From Luteimonas terrae (GTDB lineage Bacteria; Pseudomonadota; Gammaproteobacteria; Xanthomonadales; Xanthomonadaceae), in the NCBI RefSeq assembly GCF_004358165.1, contig NZ_SMTG01000002.1, forward strand, positions 1,364,001 to 1,428,000: a stretch of 64,000 nucleotides of DNA, read 5' to 3'. A program made the translations under genes and the position numbers. How positions within the stretch are numbered: the stretch's first letter is position 1; every line of letters begins with the position of its first letter. The notes under the pieces were generated by a model. That model saw only the letters and a program-made list of their open reading frames with translations. It was not told where the DNA came from and did not search any database. This document shows, one piece after another, positions 8,786-18,410 of this stretch.

Positions 8786-8957
8786 GGCCGTCGCCCGGCC
8801 TGTCCGGCAGGCTGGATTCCGCCAGCCCGGTGGACGCCCGCTGCCCCTCGCAGACGGTCGTCGCGGTTTCCCGAGTCTCGCATTTCCCTGAGCCGGACGG
8901 CAATGGTGCCTTCGGCATGGTGGCGTCGCTCCCCGACGCCACCCGGGAACGCCCGGA

Positions 8958-9716
8958 TCAGTGGACGTCGCGCCAGTATTCCTGCTTCAGCAGCCAGGCC
9001 AGGAACGTCAGCAGGGTCAGGAACAGCAGCACCCAGACGCCGAGGGCCTGGCGCTTGAGCGCGGCAGGCTCGCCGACGTATTCCAGGAACGTGGTGATGT
9101 CGCGGACGGTCTGGTCGAACTGGCGCGCATCCTGGCTGCCGGGCGTGCCCATCTCCAGATGCGCGACCACCGGCTCGCCGGTCTCGTCGGTCTCGCCGTG
9201 GACCGGGCGCTGCAGGCCCTGCATCTCCCACAGGGGGTTGGGCATCGACGCGTTCGGGAACAGGGTGTTGTTCCAGCCCAGCGGACGGGACTCATCGAGA
9301 TAGAACGACTTGAGATAGGTATAGACCCAGTCGCTGCCGCGCACGCGGGTGATCAGGCTCAGGTCCGGCGGGGCCTGGCCGAACCACTTGGCGCCCTGCT
9401 CGGCCGGCATCGAGGAGACGATGTGCTCGCCGTAGGCCGCGCCGGTGAGGTTGAGGTTGTTCATCACCTCGTCCTCGGTCAGCCCGAGGTCCTCGCCCAT
9501 GCGCGAGTAGCGCATGAACTTCAGCGAATGGCAGCCCGCGCAGTAGTTCATGTACAGCTGCGCGCCCCGCTGCAGCGACGCGCGGTCGCCGATGTCGGTG
9601 CCGGCCTGTTCGACCGGCCCGCCAGCCGCAGCCAGCGCACCGAACGACAGCAGCAGACCGGCGACGGCGGTCGCCGCGCGGGCGGCGCACATGCGGAAAA
9701 AGGAACGGTCAGTCAT
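8958..9716 (-). CDS. petC: Cytochrome c1 of the bc1 complex
   Basis: Heme-carrying subunit passing electrons from the Rieske protein to cytochrome c. The 252-residue precursor has a signal peptide, the heme c site CAGCH (Cys59, Cys62, His63), a probable Met ligand region (ASMPNPLWEM), and a C-terminal anchor helix near LLFLTLLTFLAWLL. The start lies inside the end of petB (8-base overlap). Last gene of petABC. Confidence 0.93.
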   Translation of the reverse strand: MTDRSFFRMCAARAATAVAGLLLSFGALAAAGGPVEQAGTDIGDRASLQRGAQLYMNYCAGCHSLKFMRYSRMGEDLGLTEDEVMNNLNLTGAAYGEHIVSSMPAEQGAKWFGQAPPDLSLITRVRGSDWVYTYLKSFYLDESRPLGWNNTLFPNASMPNPLWEMQGLQRPVHGETDETGEPVVAHLEMGTPGSQDARQFDQTVRDITTFLEYVGEPAALKRQALGVWVLLFLTLLTFLAWLLKQEYWRDVH

Positions 9717-10968
9717 GGGTCGTCACCCGTTCCGGCACAGGCTTGGTTCTGTCGAGCACGGTCCAGATCGGCATCGTGAAGAAGAACAGGAAGTAGAAGA
9801 TCGTCAGACCACGGCCGATCCAGGTCTCGACCGGATCGGTGCCGGGGCCGGCGCCGATCTTGCCCAGCCACACGAAGCACACCACCAGCACGGCGAGCAT
9901 GATCTTGGTGATCGGGCCGCGGTAGCGATGCGACTTGACCTTGCAGCGGTCCAGCCACGGCACCAGGAACAGAATCGCGATCGCGCCGAACATCACCAGC
10001 ACGCCGCTGAGCTTGTGCGGCACCACGCGCAACATCGCGTAGTACGGCGTGTAGTACCAGACCGGCTTGATGTGCTCAGGCGTCACCAGCTTGTTGGCCT
10101 CGGTGAAGTTGTCGTGCTCGAGAAACCAGCCACCGAACGCCGGGGCGAAGAAGATGATGAAGGCCGCGATGATCAGGAAGAAGCAGACGTAGAAGCCGTC
10201 CTTCACCGTGTAGTACGGATGGAACGGGATGCCGTCGGCCGGTGCGGTCGGCGACCAGCGGTTGCCCTTGGGCCCGTACTTGATCTCCACGCCGTCGGGG
10301 TTGTTCGAGCCCACTTCGTGCAGCGCGCCCAGATGCAGCACCACCAGCAGCAGCAGCACCAGCGGCAGCGCGATCACGTGCAGCGCGAAGAAGCGGTTGA
10401 GCGTGGCATCGCTGGGCAGGTAGTCGCCCATGATCCACTCGGTCAGGCCGTTGCCGATGACCGGAATCGCGCCGAACAGCGAGATGATCACCTTCGCGCC
10501 CCAGAACGACATCTGGCCCCAGGGCAGCACGTAGCCGAGGAAGGCCTCGGCCATCAGCACCAGGTAGATCAGCATGCCGAGGATCCACACCAGCTCGCGC
10601 GGCCTCTTGTAACTGCCGTACATCAGGCCGCGGAACATGTGGATGTAGACGACGATGAAGAACAGCGAGGCGCCGGTGCTGTGCATGTAGCGGATCAGCC
10701 AGCCCCACTCCACGTCGCGCATGATGTATTCGACCGAGGCGAAGGCTTCCGCCGCGCTCGGCTTGTAGTGCATCGTCAGGAAGATGCCGGTCAGGATCTG
10801 GTTGACCAGCACGACCAGCGACAGCACGCCGAAGATGTACCAGATGTTGAAGTTCTTCGGCGCGTAGTACTCGGTCATGTGCTTGCGGTACATCGGCATC
10901 AAGGCCGGTGCCCGCTCGGTGACCCATTCGAAGACGCCATTCGCGCCGCGGACGAATACGTTGGCCAT
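9709..10968 (-). CDS. petB: Cytochrome b of the bc1 complex
   Basis: Membrane core of ubiquinol-cytochrome c reductase, 419 residues with eight or more helices and two b-type hemes. Histidines typical of heme ligation are visible in RYMHSTGASLFFIVVYIHMF and FFALHVIALPLVLLLLVVLH. The quinol-oxidation-site motif reads PVWY (in PEHIKPVWYYTPYYAML) instead of the PEWY of mitochondria and alphaproteobacteria. The gene touches petA by one base and overlaps petC by eight. Confidence 0.95.
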   Translation of the reverse strand: MANVFVRGANGVFEWVTERAPALMPMYRKHMTEYYAPKNFNIWYIFGVLSLVVLVNQILTGIFLTMHYKPSAAEAFASVEYIMRDVEWGWLIRYMHSTGASLFFIVVYIHMFRGLMYGSYKRPRELVWILGMLIYLVLMAEAFLGYVLPWGQMSFWGAKVIISLFGAIPVIGNGLTEWIMGDYLPSDATLNRFFALHVIALPLVLLLLVVLHLGALHEVGSNNPDGVEIKYGPKGNRWSPTAPADGIPFHPYYTVKDGFYVCFFLIIAAFIIFFAPAFGGWFLEHDNFTEANKLVTPEHIKPVWYYTPYYAMLRVVPHKLSGVLVMFGAIAILFLVPWLDRCKVKSHRYRGPITKIMLAVLVVCFVWLGKIGAGPGTDPVETWIGRGLTIFYFLFFFTMPIWTVLDRTKPVPERVTTHD

Positions 10969-11606
10969 CAGGCTGCGCCCTCCGGATCGACGCCGATCAC
11001 GATCGTGTTGTCGTCCGCGTAGTAATGCGGCGGCACGAGCAGATTGTTCGGCGCCGGCACGCCGCTGTAGACGCGGCCGGCCATGTCGAACTTCGACTTG
11101 TGGCAGGGGCAGAAGTAACCGCCCTTCCAGTTCGCGTCGAACGGTGCCGGACGGATCTCGGCGACCATTTCAGGCGAGCAGCCCAGATGCGTGCACAGCC
11201 CCACCAGCACCGAGATGTCGGGCTTGATCGAGCGCAGCTCGCGATTGGATTCCAGCACGTAGGCCGGCTGCTGGTCGGCGTTCTCCGACTCCGGATCCCC
11301 CAGCTGGTCATCGAGCGTCGGCAGCGCCTCGAGGATTGCCTTGGAGCGCTTGACGATCCAGATCGGCTGGCCGCGCCACTCGGCGATCAGCCGCTGGCCT
11401 TCCTGCAGCGCACTGATGTCGACGGTCACCGGAGCGCCCGCCAGCTTGGCCCGCGCACTCGGATTCCACGACTTGATGAACGGGATCGCGGTGATGCCCG
11501 CGCCGACCGCTCCCACCACGAGCGTGCTGGCCGTCAGGAATCGACGCCGCCCCTCGTTGACTGGACCCTCCCCAGGGCCAGACCCGCCCAACGCTTCGTC
11601 GACCAT
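10968..11606 (-). CDS. petA: Rieske iron-sulfur protein of the bc1 complex
   Basis: Mobile electron carrier of the bc1 complex, 212 residues. The N-terminus has a twin-arginine-like signal anchor (RRRFLTAST, then a hydrophobic helix), as expected for a Tat-exported, membrane-held Rieske protein. Cluster ligands are present: CTHLGC (Cys138, His140, plus disulfide Cys143) and CPCH (Cys166, disulfide Cys168, His169). First gene of the pet operon, preceded by a readable promoter at 11705-11734. Confidence 0.95.
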   Translation of the reverse strand: MVDEALGGSGPGEGPVNEGRRRFLTASTLVVGAVGAGITAIPFIKSWNPSARAKLAGAPVTVDISALQEGQRLIAEWRGQPIWIVKRSKAILEALPTLDDQLGDPESENADQQPAYVLESNRELRSIKPDISVLVGLCTHLGCSPEMVAEIRPAPFDANWKGGYFCPCHKSKFDMAGRVYSGVPAPNNLLVPPHYYADDNTIVIGVDPEGAA

Positions 11607-11704
11607 CCGGTACGCGCCCTCTTGATTCGGTAGCTGTTGTGTACTGGCTGCCGCGGACCGGTTCGCCCCATGGGACGGATGGCCGCTCTTTCAGAGATGG
11701 CCCG

Positions 11705-11734
11705 AGTGTAGCGGAAGCCTGAATCGACCGACAA
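11705..11734 (-). promoter_or_regulatory. Promoter of petABC
   Basis: Read on the minus strand, TTGTCG (11734-11729) and TACACT (11710-11705) are separated by 18 bases, a fair sigma-70 match. The predicted transcript begins about 90 bases before petA. Confidence 0.55.
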
Positions 11735-11768
11735 TCGCCAGGCGTGCGCGGCTTGCGCCGGCCGGGCC

Positions 11769-12719
11769 TCACCTGCTGGCGAGTTGGCCGCGGTAGCGGT
11801 CGGCCAGCGTGCCCACGCGGACCACGTAACGCTGGGTCTCCGCGTACGGCGGCACGCCACCGTGGCGTTGCACCGCGCCTTCGCCGGCGTTGTAGCCGGC
11901 CGCGGCAAGGGTCAGGTCGCCGTTGAAGCGCTTGAGCAACCAGGCCAGATACTCCACGCCGCCGCGGATGTTCTGCTCCGGGTCGAACGCATTGATGACA
12001 CCGAACCGCGCGGCGGTGGCCGGCATCAGCTGCATCAGGCCCTGGGCGCCGGCGCGCGAGAGCGCGTTCGGGTTGAACGCCGATTCGGCGTGCATGATCG
12101 CGCGGACGATCGCCTCCTCGACACCGAATTCGCGCGAGGCGCGGGCGATCTCGGCGCTGTAGGCATTCGGGTTGAGGCGCACATTGCCGAAGTTGACGCC
12201 CGGCGCCGCGCCGCAGGCGTAACAGGTCTCGAAGAAGCTGTACTGGATGGTGCGCACGGCGGCGACCTGCCCGGCTCCACGCGGCCGGGTGCTGCTGTAA
12301 TGACGCACGCCGTCCTTGATGTACGAGTAGACCTGGCCCTGCTGCAGGCGGCGCTGGCCGTTGCCAGACTGCGCGCGCGGCGCGGCCGGCGCGGGCGTCG
12401 GCGTCGATGCCGCGGGCGTCGTTGCGGCGGGCGCCGATGTCGCGGCAATACCCATGAAGGTCGCCGGTGCGCCGCTGTCGACGTTGGCCGGCGCCGGCGA
12501 GGACGTCGTCGCTGCCGGCGCGCGGACGGTGGGCGCGGCGCTCGCGCGCCGCGGCGCCGGCGGTGCGCTGCTGACGATGCGGCAGCTCGCGCCGGAGACG
12601 CGCTTGCTCACGTACTGCGGGATGCCGTCGCCGGTATCGCAGCGATACAGCGTACTGCCGGCAACCGGAAAGGCCGCCAGCAGACCGAGCGTCGCGATGA
12701 GTCCCCATCCCCGTTTCAC
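11769..12719 (-). CDS. SLT-type lytic transglycosylase with DUF4124-like N-terminus
   Basis: Periplasmic enzyme that cleaves peptidoglycan to 1,6-anhydro ends. The 316-residue product starts at a GTG giving a clean signal peptide ([18 protein letters not shown]); an upstream ATG at 12785 would put 22 polar residues before it. After the signal comes a small Cys-containing module ([17 protein letters not shown], like DUF4124), an Ala/Pro linker, then the SLT domain: catalytic Glu in [26 protein letters not shown], and [11 protein letters not shown]. The stop of petA promoter DNA lies just downstream. Single gene on the minus strand, divergent from miaB. Confidence 0.88.
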   Translation of the reverse strand: MKRGWGLIATLGLLAAFPVAGSTLYRCDTGDGIPQYVSKRVSGASCRIVSSAPPAPRRASAAPTVRAPAATTSSPAPANVDSGAPATFMGIAATSAPAATTPAASTPTPAPAAPRAQSGNGQRRLQQGQVYSYIKDGVRHYSSTRPRGAGQVAAVRTIQYSFFETCYACGAAPGVNFGNVRLNPNAYSAEIARASREFGVEEAIVRAIMHAESAFNPNALSRAGAQGLMQLMPATAARFGVINAFDPEQNIRGGVEYLAWLLKRFNGDLTLAAAGYNAGEGAVQRHGGVPPYAETQRYVVRVGTLADRYRGQLASR

Positions 12720-12887
12720 GACGCGGAGTTTCCATCCTTCCGCGGCGGTTGCCAAGTGCTTGATTGTGAACGAGGCGCGCGGCATTCCGGTGTGCGACGG
12801 GGATCGCAGTCGGGGCCGTTCCCGCTACACTGCCGCCCCACTCGCAGCCATCCGGCCCGGACTCAACGCCGCGCCCCCGGACACGCC

Positions 12888-14345
12888 ATGACCCAGACCG
12901 CTTTCGCGGCGCCAAGCGCGCCCGCTTCCGACCCGTCTTCTGCCCCGTCGATCCCACTGCCGTTGCCCGGCGGACAGGCCTCGACACCGGCCACCACGCC
13001 GGCGCGCGGCAAGCTCTACATCCAGACCCACGGGTGCCAGATGAACGAGTACGACTCGGCCAAGATGGCCGACGTGCTCGCCGCCAGCGACGGCCTGGAG
13101 CTGACCGACAACGTCGAGGAGGCCGACGTCGTGCTGGTCAATACCTGCTCGATCCGCGAGAAGGCGCAGGAGAAGGTCTTCAGCCAGCTCGGTCGCTGGA
13201 AGGCGCTGAAGAAGGACGGCAAGCCGGTGCTGATCGGCGTCGGCGGCTGCGTGGCGTCGCAGGAAGGCGAGGCCATCGTCAAGCGCGCGCCGTTCGTGGA
13301 TCTGGTGTTCGGCCCGCAGACTCTGCACCGCCTGCCGGAGCTGATCCGCGCCCGTCGCGAGCAGAACACCCCGCAGGTCGACATCAGCTTCCCCGAGATC
13401 GAGAAGTTCGACCGCCTGCCCGAGCCGCGCGCCGAAGGCCCGACCGCGTTCGTGTCCATCATGGAAGGCTGCTCGAAGTACTGCTCGTTCTGCGTGGTGC
13501 CCTACACCCGCGGCACCGAGATCAGCCGGCCGTTCGAGGACGTGCTGGTGGAAGTGGTGCAGTTGGCCGGCAAGGGCGTGCGCGAGATCAACCTGCTGGG
13601 CCAGAACGTCAACGCTTACCGCGGCGACATGGGCGACGGCACGATCGCCGATCTCGGCCTGCTGATCCGCACCATCGCCGAGATCGACGGCGTCGACCGC
13701 ATCCGCTTCACCACCTCGCATCCGCTGGAGTTCTCCGACTCGCTGGTCGAGGCCTACCGCGACGTGCCGCAGCTGGCGAACTACCTGCATCTGCCGGTGC
13801 AGGCAGGCAGCGACCGGATCCTCTCGGCGATGAAGCGCGGCTACACGGCGCTGGAGTTCAAGCAGAAGATCCGCAAGCTGCGCGCAGTGCGCCCGGACAT
13901 TTCGATCTCCTCGGACTTCATCGTCGGCTTCCCCGGCGAAACCGACGCCGATTTCGAGAAGACGATGAAGCTGATCGAGGACGTGGGCTTCGACCAGTCG
14001 TTCTCCTTCATCTATTCGCGCCGCCCGGGCACGCCGGCCTCGGACCTCGAGGACACGGTGACCGCCGAGGAGAAGCACGCGCGCCTGTCGCGCCTGCAGG
14101 CGCACATCAATGCGCACGCCGCGGGCATCTCGCAGGCGATGGTCGGCAGCGTGCAGACCGTGCTGGTCGAAGGCCCGTCGCGCAAGGATCCCAACGAGCT
14201 GACCGGCAAGACCGAGAACATGCGCTCGGTGAACTTCCCGGCGCCGGCGCGTCTGATCGGGCAGTTCGTGGATGTGGAGATCACTGCCGCGCTCACCAAT
14301 TCGCTGCGCGGGCGGATCGTTGTGCGCGAGGGCGACGAGGCCTGA
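12888..14345 (+). CDS. miaB: tRNA-2-methylthio-N6-dimethylallyladenosine synthase
   Basis: Radical-SAM methylthiotransferase modifying A37 of tRNAs that read UNN codons. The 485-residue product has the N-terminal UPF0004 domain with cluster cysteines in [20 protein letters not shown] and GVGGCVAS, the radical-SAM motif CSKYCSFC (about residues 195-202), and a C-terminal TRAM domain. A Pro/Ala-rich N-terminal stretch of about 40 residues precedes the conserved core; ATG at 12888 is the last plausible start before it. It opens the conserved miaB-phoH-ybeY-corC block. Confidence 0.95.
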   Translation: MTQTAFAAPSAPASDPSSAPSIPLPLPGGQASTPATTPARGKLYIQTHGCQMNEYDSAKMADVLAASDGLELTDNVEEADVVLVNTCSIREKAQEKVFSQLGRWKALKKDGKPVLIGVGGCVASQEGEAIVKRAPFVDLVFGPQTLHRLPELIRARREQNTPQVDISFPEIEKFDRLPEPRAEGPTAFVSIMEGCSKYCSFCVVPYTRGTEISRPFEDVLVEVVQLAGKGVREINLLGQNVNAYRGDMGDGTIADLGLLIRTIAEIDGVDRIRFTTSHPLEFSDSLVEAYRDVPQLANYLHLPVQAGSDRILSAMKRGYTALEFKQKIRKLRAVRPDISISSDFIVGFPGETDADFEKTMKLIEDVGFDQSFSFIYSRRPGTPASDLEDTVTAEEKHARLSRLQAHINAHAAGISQAMVGSVQTVLVEGPSRKDPNELTGKTENMRSVNFPAPARLIGQFVDVEITAALTNSLRGRIVVREGDEA

Positions 14346-14632
14346 TCCGCTCCTTCCCCCGCCTGCGGGGGGATGAGAGCGATCCGCTTGCGCGGTGTTA
14401 CCGCGCGGGTCGATTGAATGCCCGGCGTGCTTCGGTGGGCCGGACAGGCTGGGATAGGGGCGAAGGGTCAGGTCGCGAGACTGCTGCCCCGAAGGAAGGC
14501 TGTTCGCGCGAATCTGCTCTTTCGGGATCGGACTGTTTGCCCCCACCCAACCCTCCCCCGCGACGCGGGGGAGGGCTCTGAAGTCGCCGACCTCCACGTC
14601 GACGTACGGCCCTCACCGCTAGAATCCGCGCC
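14346..14632. repeat. Intergenic repeat-bearing spacer between miaB and phoH
   Basis: This gap holds two short GC hairpins, CCCCCGCCTGCGGGGG near 14357-14373 and CTCCCCCGCGACGCGGGGGAG near 14554-14577, the second preceded by CCCCACCCAACC. Such hairpins recur between Xanthomonadaceae genes. A degenerate relative is seen near 48389-48415. No gene is seen. Confidence 0.55.
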
Positions 14633-15628
14633 ATGACCAACGCCCTGCCCGAACGCACTTTCCTGCTCGAACCGTCGGATTCCGAGCGCCTGTCCAACCT
14701 CGCCGGCCCCTTCGACGGGCACCTGCGCCAGATCGAACTGCGGCTGGGCGTCGAAATCGCCAATCGCGGCAACATCTTCCGCGTGACCGGGCGCGACGAG
14801 GCCATGCTCGACCGGACCGAGAAGCTGCTCAAGGCGCTCTATGCCGAGAGCGAGGACACGGTCTTCGACAGCCACGCGATCAACCTGCGCCTGAGCCCGG
14901 CCAACGTGGAGCGAGAAGACGACGCCTACGTACCGCAAGAGGTCGCCGTGCGCGTGAAGCGCGGCACGATCCGCGGCCGCGGTCCGAACCAGGCCAAGTA
15001 CCTGCACCGGATCACGACCCACGACATCAACTTCGGCATCGGCCCGGCCGGTACTGGCAAGACCTTCCTCGCGGTGGCGATGGCGGTCGAGGCGCTCAAC
15101 GAATCCAAGGTGCAGCGCCTGATCCTGGTGCGCCCGGCGGTCGAGGCCGGCGAGAAGCTCGGCTTTCTGCCGGGTGATCTCACCCAGAAGGTCGACCCGT
15201 ACCTGCGCCCGCTCTACGACGCGCTCTACGAGATGCTGGGCGTTGAAAAGGTCGCCAAGCTGCTGGAGCGCAACGTCATCGAGATCGCGCCGCTGGCCTA
15301 TATGCGCGGCCGCACGCTCAACGACGCGTTCGTGATCCTCGACGAGGCGCAGAACACCACCATCGAGCAGATGAAGATGTTCCTGACCCGTCTCGGCTTC
15401 GGCTCGACGGCGGTCGTGACCGGCGATCTGACCCAGATCGATCTGCCCAAGCACGTGAAGTCGGGTCTGCGCGACGCGATCGACGTGCTGCACGAGGTCG
15501 ACGGCGTCAGCTTCACGTTCTTCGAGGCGCGCGACGTCGTGCGCCACCCCTTGGTCGCGCGCATCGTCAGCGCCTACGAGCGCCGCGACGCCAGCGATGC
15601 GGCCACCGGCCCGGCGAGCCCGCGATGA
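14633..15628 (+). CDS. ybeZ: PhoH-family ATPase (YbeZ)
   Basis: Cytosolic P-loop ATPase of 331 residues that in other bacteria partners YbeY in RNA metabolism. An N-terminal KH-like region (residues about 15-100) is followed by Walker A GPAGTGKT (about 139-146) and Walker [11 protein letters not shown], then sensor phrase [10 protein letters not shown], all PhoH landmarks. Stop and ybeY start overlap as ATGA, supporting joint function. Confidence 0.93.
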   Translation: MTNALPERTFLLEPSDSERLSNLAGPFDGHLRQIELRLGVEIANRGNIFRVTGRDEAMLDRTEKLLKALYAESEDTVFDSHAINLRLSPANVEREDDAYVPQEVAVRVKRGTIRGRGPNQAKYLHRITTHDINFGIGPAGTGKTFLAVAMAVEALNESKVQRLILVRPAVEAGEKLGFLPGDLTQKVDPYLRPLYDALYEMLGVEKVAKLLERNVIEIAPLAYMRGRTLNDAFVILDEAQNTTIEQMKMFLTRLGFGSTAVVTGDLTQIDLPKHVKSGLRDAIDVLHEVDGVSFTFFEARDVVRHPLVARIVSAYERRDASDAATGPASPR

Positions 15629-16113
15629 CGAAAGGCCCCACCCGCCTGGATGTCGCGATCGGCTATGCGATTCCGCGCAAGGGCCTGCCAAGCGCGGCAA
15701 GTTTCCGCAAATGGGCCGCGGCCGCCCTCGCCGGCCGCATCCGAGAGGCGGACCTCGCGATCCGTCTCGTCGACATCGACGAAGGCCAGTCGCTCAACCG
15801 CCATTACCGCGACAAGGACTACGCGACCAACGTACTGAGCTTTCCGGCCGAACTGCCCGAAGGTCTGCCCGAGGGTGTGCGTCTGCCGCTGCTGGGCGAT
15901 CTGGTGATCTGCGCGCCGGTCGTCGCGCGCGAGGCCGCCGAACAAGGCAAGCCGCTGAACGCGCATTACGCCCACCTGACCGTCCACGGCGTGCTGCATC
16001 TGCTGGGCTGGGACCACGAGGACGACCAGGAAGCCGAGGCGATGGAGCAGCTGGAACGCGAGATCCTCGCCGGCCTCGGCATCGACGATCCCTACGCCGG
16101 CGAGACGCGCTGA
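15625..16113 (+). CDS. ybeY: Endoribonuclease YbeY
   Basis: Zinc-dependent single-strand RNase needed for 16S rRNA 3' maturation and ribosome quality control. The 162-residue protein carries the zinc site [14 protein letters not shown] (three histidines, about residues 121-133) and the upstream family phrase [12 protein letters not shown]. It overlaps phoH by four bases and is followed after 73 bases by corC. Confidence 0.95.
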   Translation: MTKGPTRLDVAIGYAIPRKGLPSAASFRKWAAAALAGRIREADLAIRLVDIDEGQSLNRHYRDKDYATNVLSFPAELPEGLPEGVRLPLLGDLVICAPVVAREAAEQGKPLNAHYAHLTVHGVLHLLGWDHEDDQEAEAMEQLEREILAGLGIDDPYAGETR

Positions 16114-16186
16114 CGGGCGCGCCATGCCGGCCTGATAGACTGCCCGCACGGCCCGATCCGGGCGTTTCGAAGACCCACACCGCACC

Positions 16187-17056
16187 ATGTCCGAGGACGA
16201 CAGTCGACCTTCCCCCGCTTCCGAACCGCAGGAGCGTCGCCGCGGCTGGCTCGAACGCCTGAGTTCGGCGATCTCCGGCGAGCCGAGCAACCGCGAGGAT
16301 CTCGTGGAACTGCTCCGCGACACCCATGCCGACGGCCTGATCGACGCCGATACGCTGCGCATGTTCGAAGGTGCGCTGGGCATCTCCAGCAAGACGGTCG
16401 GTGACGTGATGGTGCCGCGCGCGCAGATGGTCGCGCTGCCGGCGGACGCGAAGTTCCTGGACCTGATGAAGCTGGTGGTGGAATCCGGCCATTCGCGCTT
16501 CCCGGTGCACGGCGACGACAAGGACGAGATCCTCGGCATCCTGCTGGCCAAGGATTTGCTGCGCGGCGTGGTCGCCGACAACGGTCCCGGTTCGATCCAC
16601 GAACTGTTGCGTCCGGCGGTGCTGATCCCCGAATCGAAGAAGCTCAACGTGTTGCTGCGCGAGTTCCGCCTGTCGCGCAACCACATGGCCATCGTCATCG
16701 ACGAATACGGCGGCGTCGGCGGTCTGGTGACGATCGAGGACGTGCTGGAGGAGATCGTCGGCGAGATCGACGACGAACACGACGATGCCGAAGACCCGAA
16801 CGCCTTGATCGCGGCCCAGGCCGACGGCCAGTTCGCGGTCAGCGCGCTGACTCCGATCTCCGATTTCAACGAGCGTTTCGGTTCGGATTTCGACGATGCC
16901 GAGTACGACACCATCGGCGGCGTGATCATCGGCGCGATCGGACACCTGCCCGAGGTCGGCGAGGAACTCACGCTGGGTCGCTTCGCGTTCCGCGTGACCG
17001 ATGCCGACTCGCGTCGCCTGCATGCGCTGCACGTCAGCGTGCATGCCGAAGCCTGA
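16187..17056 (+). CDS. corC: CBS-domain protein of the CorC/HlyC family (YbeX)
   Basis: 289-residue cytosolic protein with a short N-terminal helical region, two CBS domains (about residues 65-190, including VGDVMVPRAQMVALP and HMAIVIDEYGGVGGLVT) and a C-terminal transporter-associated CorC_HlyC domain. It has no membrane helices. E. coli YbeX is linked to cobalt/magnesium efflux and to ribosome homeostasis. Its position after ybeZ-ybeY is conserved; an lnt gene, next in E. coli, is absent here. Confidence 0.9.
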   Translation: MSEDDSRPSPASEPQERRRGWLERLSSAISGEPSNREDLVELLRDTHADGLIDADTLRMFEGALGISSKTVGDVMVPRAQMVALPADAKFLDLMKLVVESGHSRFPVHGDDKDEILGILLAKDLLRGVVADNGPGSIHELLRPAVLIPESKKLNVLLREFRLSRNHMAIVIDEYGGVGGLVTIEDVLEEIVGEIDDEHDDAEDPNALIAAQADGQFAVSALTPISDFNERFGSDFDDAEYDTIGGVIIGAIGHLPEVGEELTLGRFAFRVTDADSRRLHALHVSVHAEA

Positions 17057-17060
17057 CCGG

Positions 17061-18272
17061 ATGACGCCCGCACGCGTGTTCGCGCGTGTGCTGCTGCTTC
17101 TGCTGCTGTGCCTGGCGTGGCCGCTCACGGCGGCCGCCCAGGCCGGTGACGTACCACGCATCGGCGTGGCGACGATGCAGCCGGGCGACGTGTTCTTCGA
17201 GCGCTTCGGCCACAACGCGCTGGTCGTCGACGACCCCGACGCGCCCTATCCGATGTCGTACAACTTCGGCGCGTTCGATCCGAACGAAGCCGACTTCGTG
17301 CCGCGCTTCATCCGCGGCGACATGCGCTACCAGCTGATGGCCCTGCCGCTGGCCGACGACCTCGCCTACTACCGCGATGTCGGTCGCGGCGTGTCGATCC
17401 AGTGGCTGGATCTCACGCCCACGCAGGCGCGCAGTCTGGCAGCGGCGCTGGTCGAGAACGCCAAACCCGAGAACGCGCACTACCGCTACGATTACTTCAC
17501 CGACAACTGCTCTACCCGCGTGCGCGATGCGATCGACACCGCGCTCGGTGGCGCGCTGCGCAACCAGCTGCAGGGCCGCTCGCGCGGCAACACCTATCGC
17601 GGCGACGCGGTCCGCCTGGCCTCGCCCGCGCCGTGGATGTGGCTCGGCTTCGACATCGGTCTGGGCCCGGCTTCGGACCGGCCGAATGCGCTGTGGGACG
17701 ACGCCTTCGTGCCGATGCGCCTGGCCGATGCCCTGCGCAGCGCGCGCAATGTCGATGGGCGTCCGCTGGTGTCGGGCGAACAGACGATCCTGCCGCACAC
17801 GCAGGCGCCCGAACCTGCCGAGCGCGCGCGACTGCTGTGGCCATGGCTGGTGGCGGGTCTCGTGATCGGTGTGGCGATCCTCGTCGCCGGCCGCATCGCG
17901 CCGCGCAAGCTGGCCGCGATCGCGCTGCCGTTCTGGACTGTCAGTGCCCTGCTCGGCGGCGTGATGCTGTTCCTGTGGCTGGGCACCGAGCACGGTTTCG
18001 CCTGGCGCAACCACAACCTGCTGCTGTTCAATCCGCTGTGTCTGCTGTTGCTGCCCGGCGGCTGGTGCATCGCGCGCGGGCGGGCGCCGGGCGCGCTGTT
18101 CGGGTGGACGCTGCTGGCCGTCGTCATCTGCGGCGTGGCCGCGGTGTTCCTGCACTGGTTGCCCGTACTGCCGCAGCGCAATGCGGCGTGGTTGTCGTTG
18201 CTGATGCCGGTGCATGTGGCGCTGTTCTGGGTATTGCGTCTTCCGGCTGGCGTCAAAGCGCGCCGTTCCTGA
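17061..18272 (+). CDS. DUF4105 (Lnb N-terminal-like) membrane protein
   Basis: 403 residues: signal peptide (RVLLLLLLCLAWPLTAAAQ), a periplasmic DUF4105 domain (FFERFGHNALVVDDP, YNFGAFDPNEADFVPRFI, DYFTDNCSTRVRDAID) and about four C-terminal membrane helices. The His in GHNALVV and the Cys in DNCSTR form a permuted NlpC/P60-like Cys-His pair, so hydrolase or acyltransferase activity is possible but unproven. ATG at 17061 is chosen for the signal peptide; ATG at 17043 overlaps corC. It lies four bases after corC, probably in the same transcript. Confidence 0.8.
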   Translation: MTPARVFARVLLLLLLCLAWPLTAAAQAGDVPRIGVATMQPGDVFFERFGHNALVVDDPDAPYPMSYNFGAFDPNEADFVPRFIRGDMRYQLMALPLADDLAYYRDVGRGVSIQWLDLTPTQARSLAAALVENAKPENAHYRYDYFTDNCSTRVRDAIDTALGGALRNQLQGRSRGNTYRGDAVRLASPAPWMWLGFDIGLGPASDRPNALWDDAFVPMRLADALRSARNVDGRPLVSGEQTILPHTQAPEPAERARLLWPWLVAGLVIGVAILVAGRIAPRKLAAIALPFWTVSALLGGVMLFLWLGTEHGFAWRNHNLLLFNPLCLLLLPGGWCIARGRAPGALFGWTLLAVVICGVAAVFLHWLPVLPQRNAAWLSLLMPVHVALFWVLRLPAGVKARRS

Positions 18273-18410
18273 TCGTCTCCCCGGCGCACGTCGGAATCAC
18301 AAGCAAGTCATCGACGCGCTGTGCATACGTATGCAGCCGGCCCACCCCGGAACCGCGTGCAAGAATCGGATCGACTCCGCGAGCGAACGCGTCTGGGAGG
18401 GCGCCGCACG

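Noticed and set aside
11784..12887. Upstream extension of the miaB reading frame
   Set aside because: This open stretch is antisense to the lytic transglycosylase and lacks conserved MiaB sequence; the family start is near 12888.
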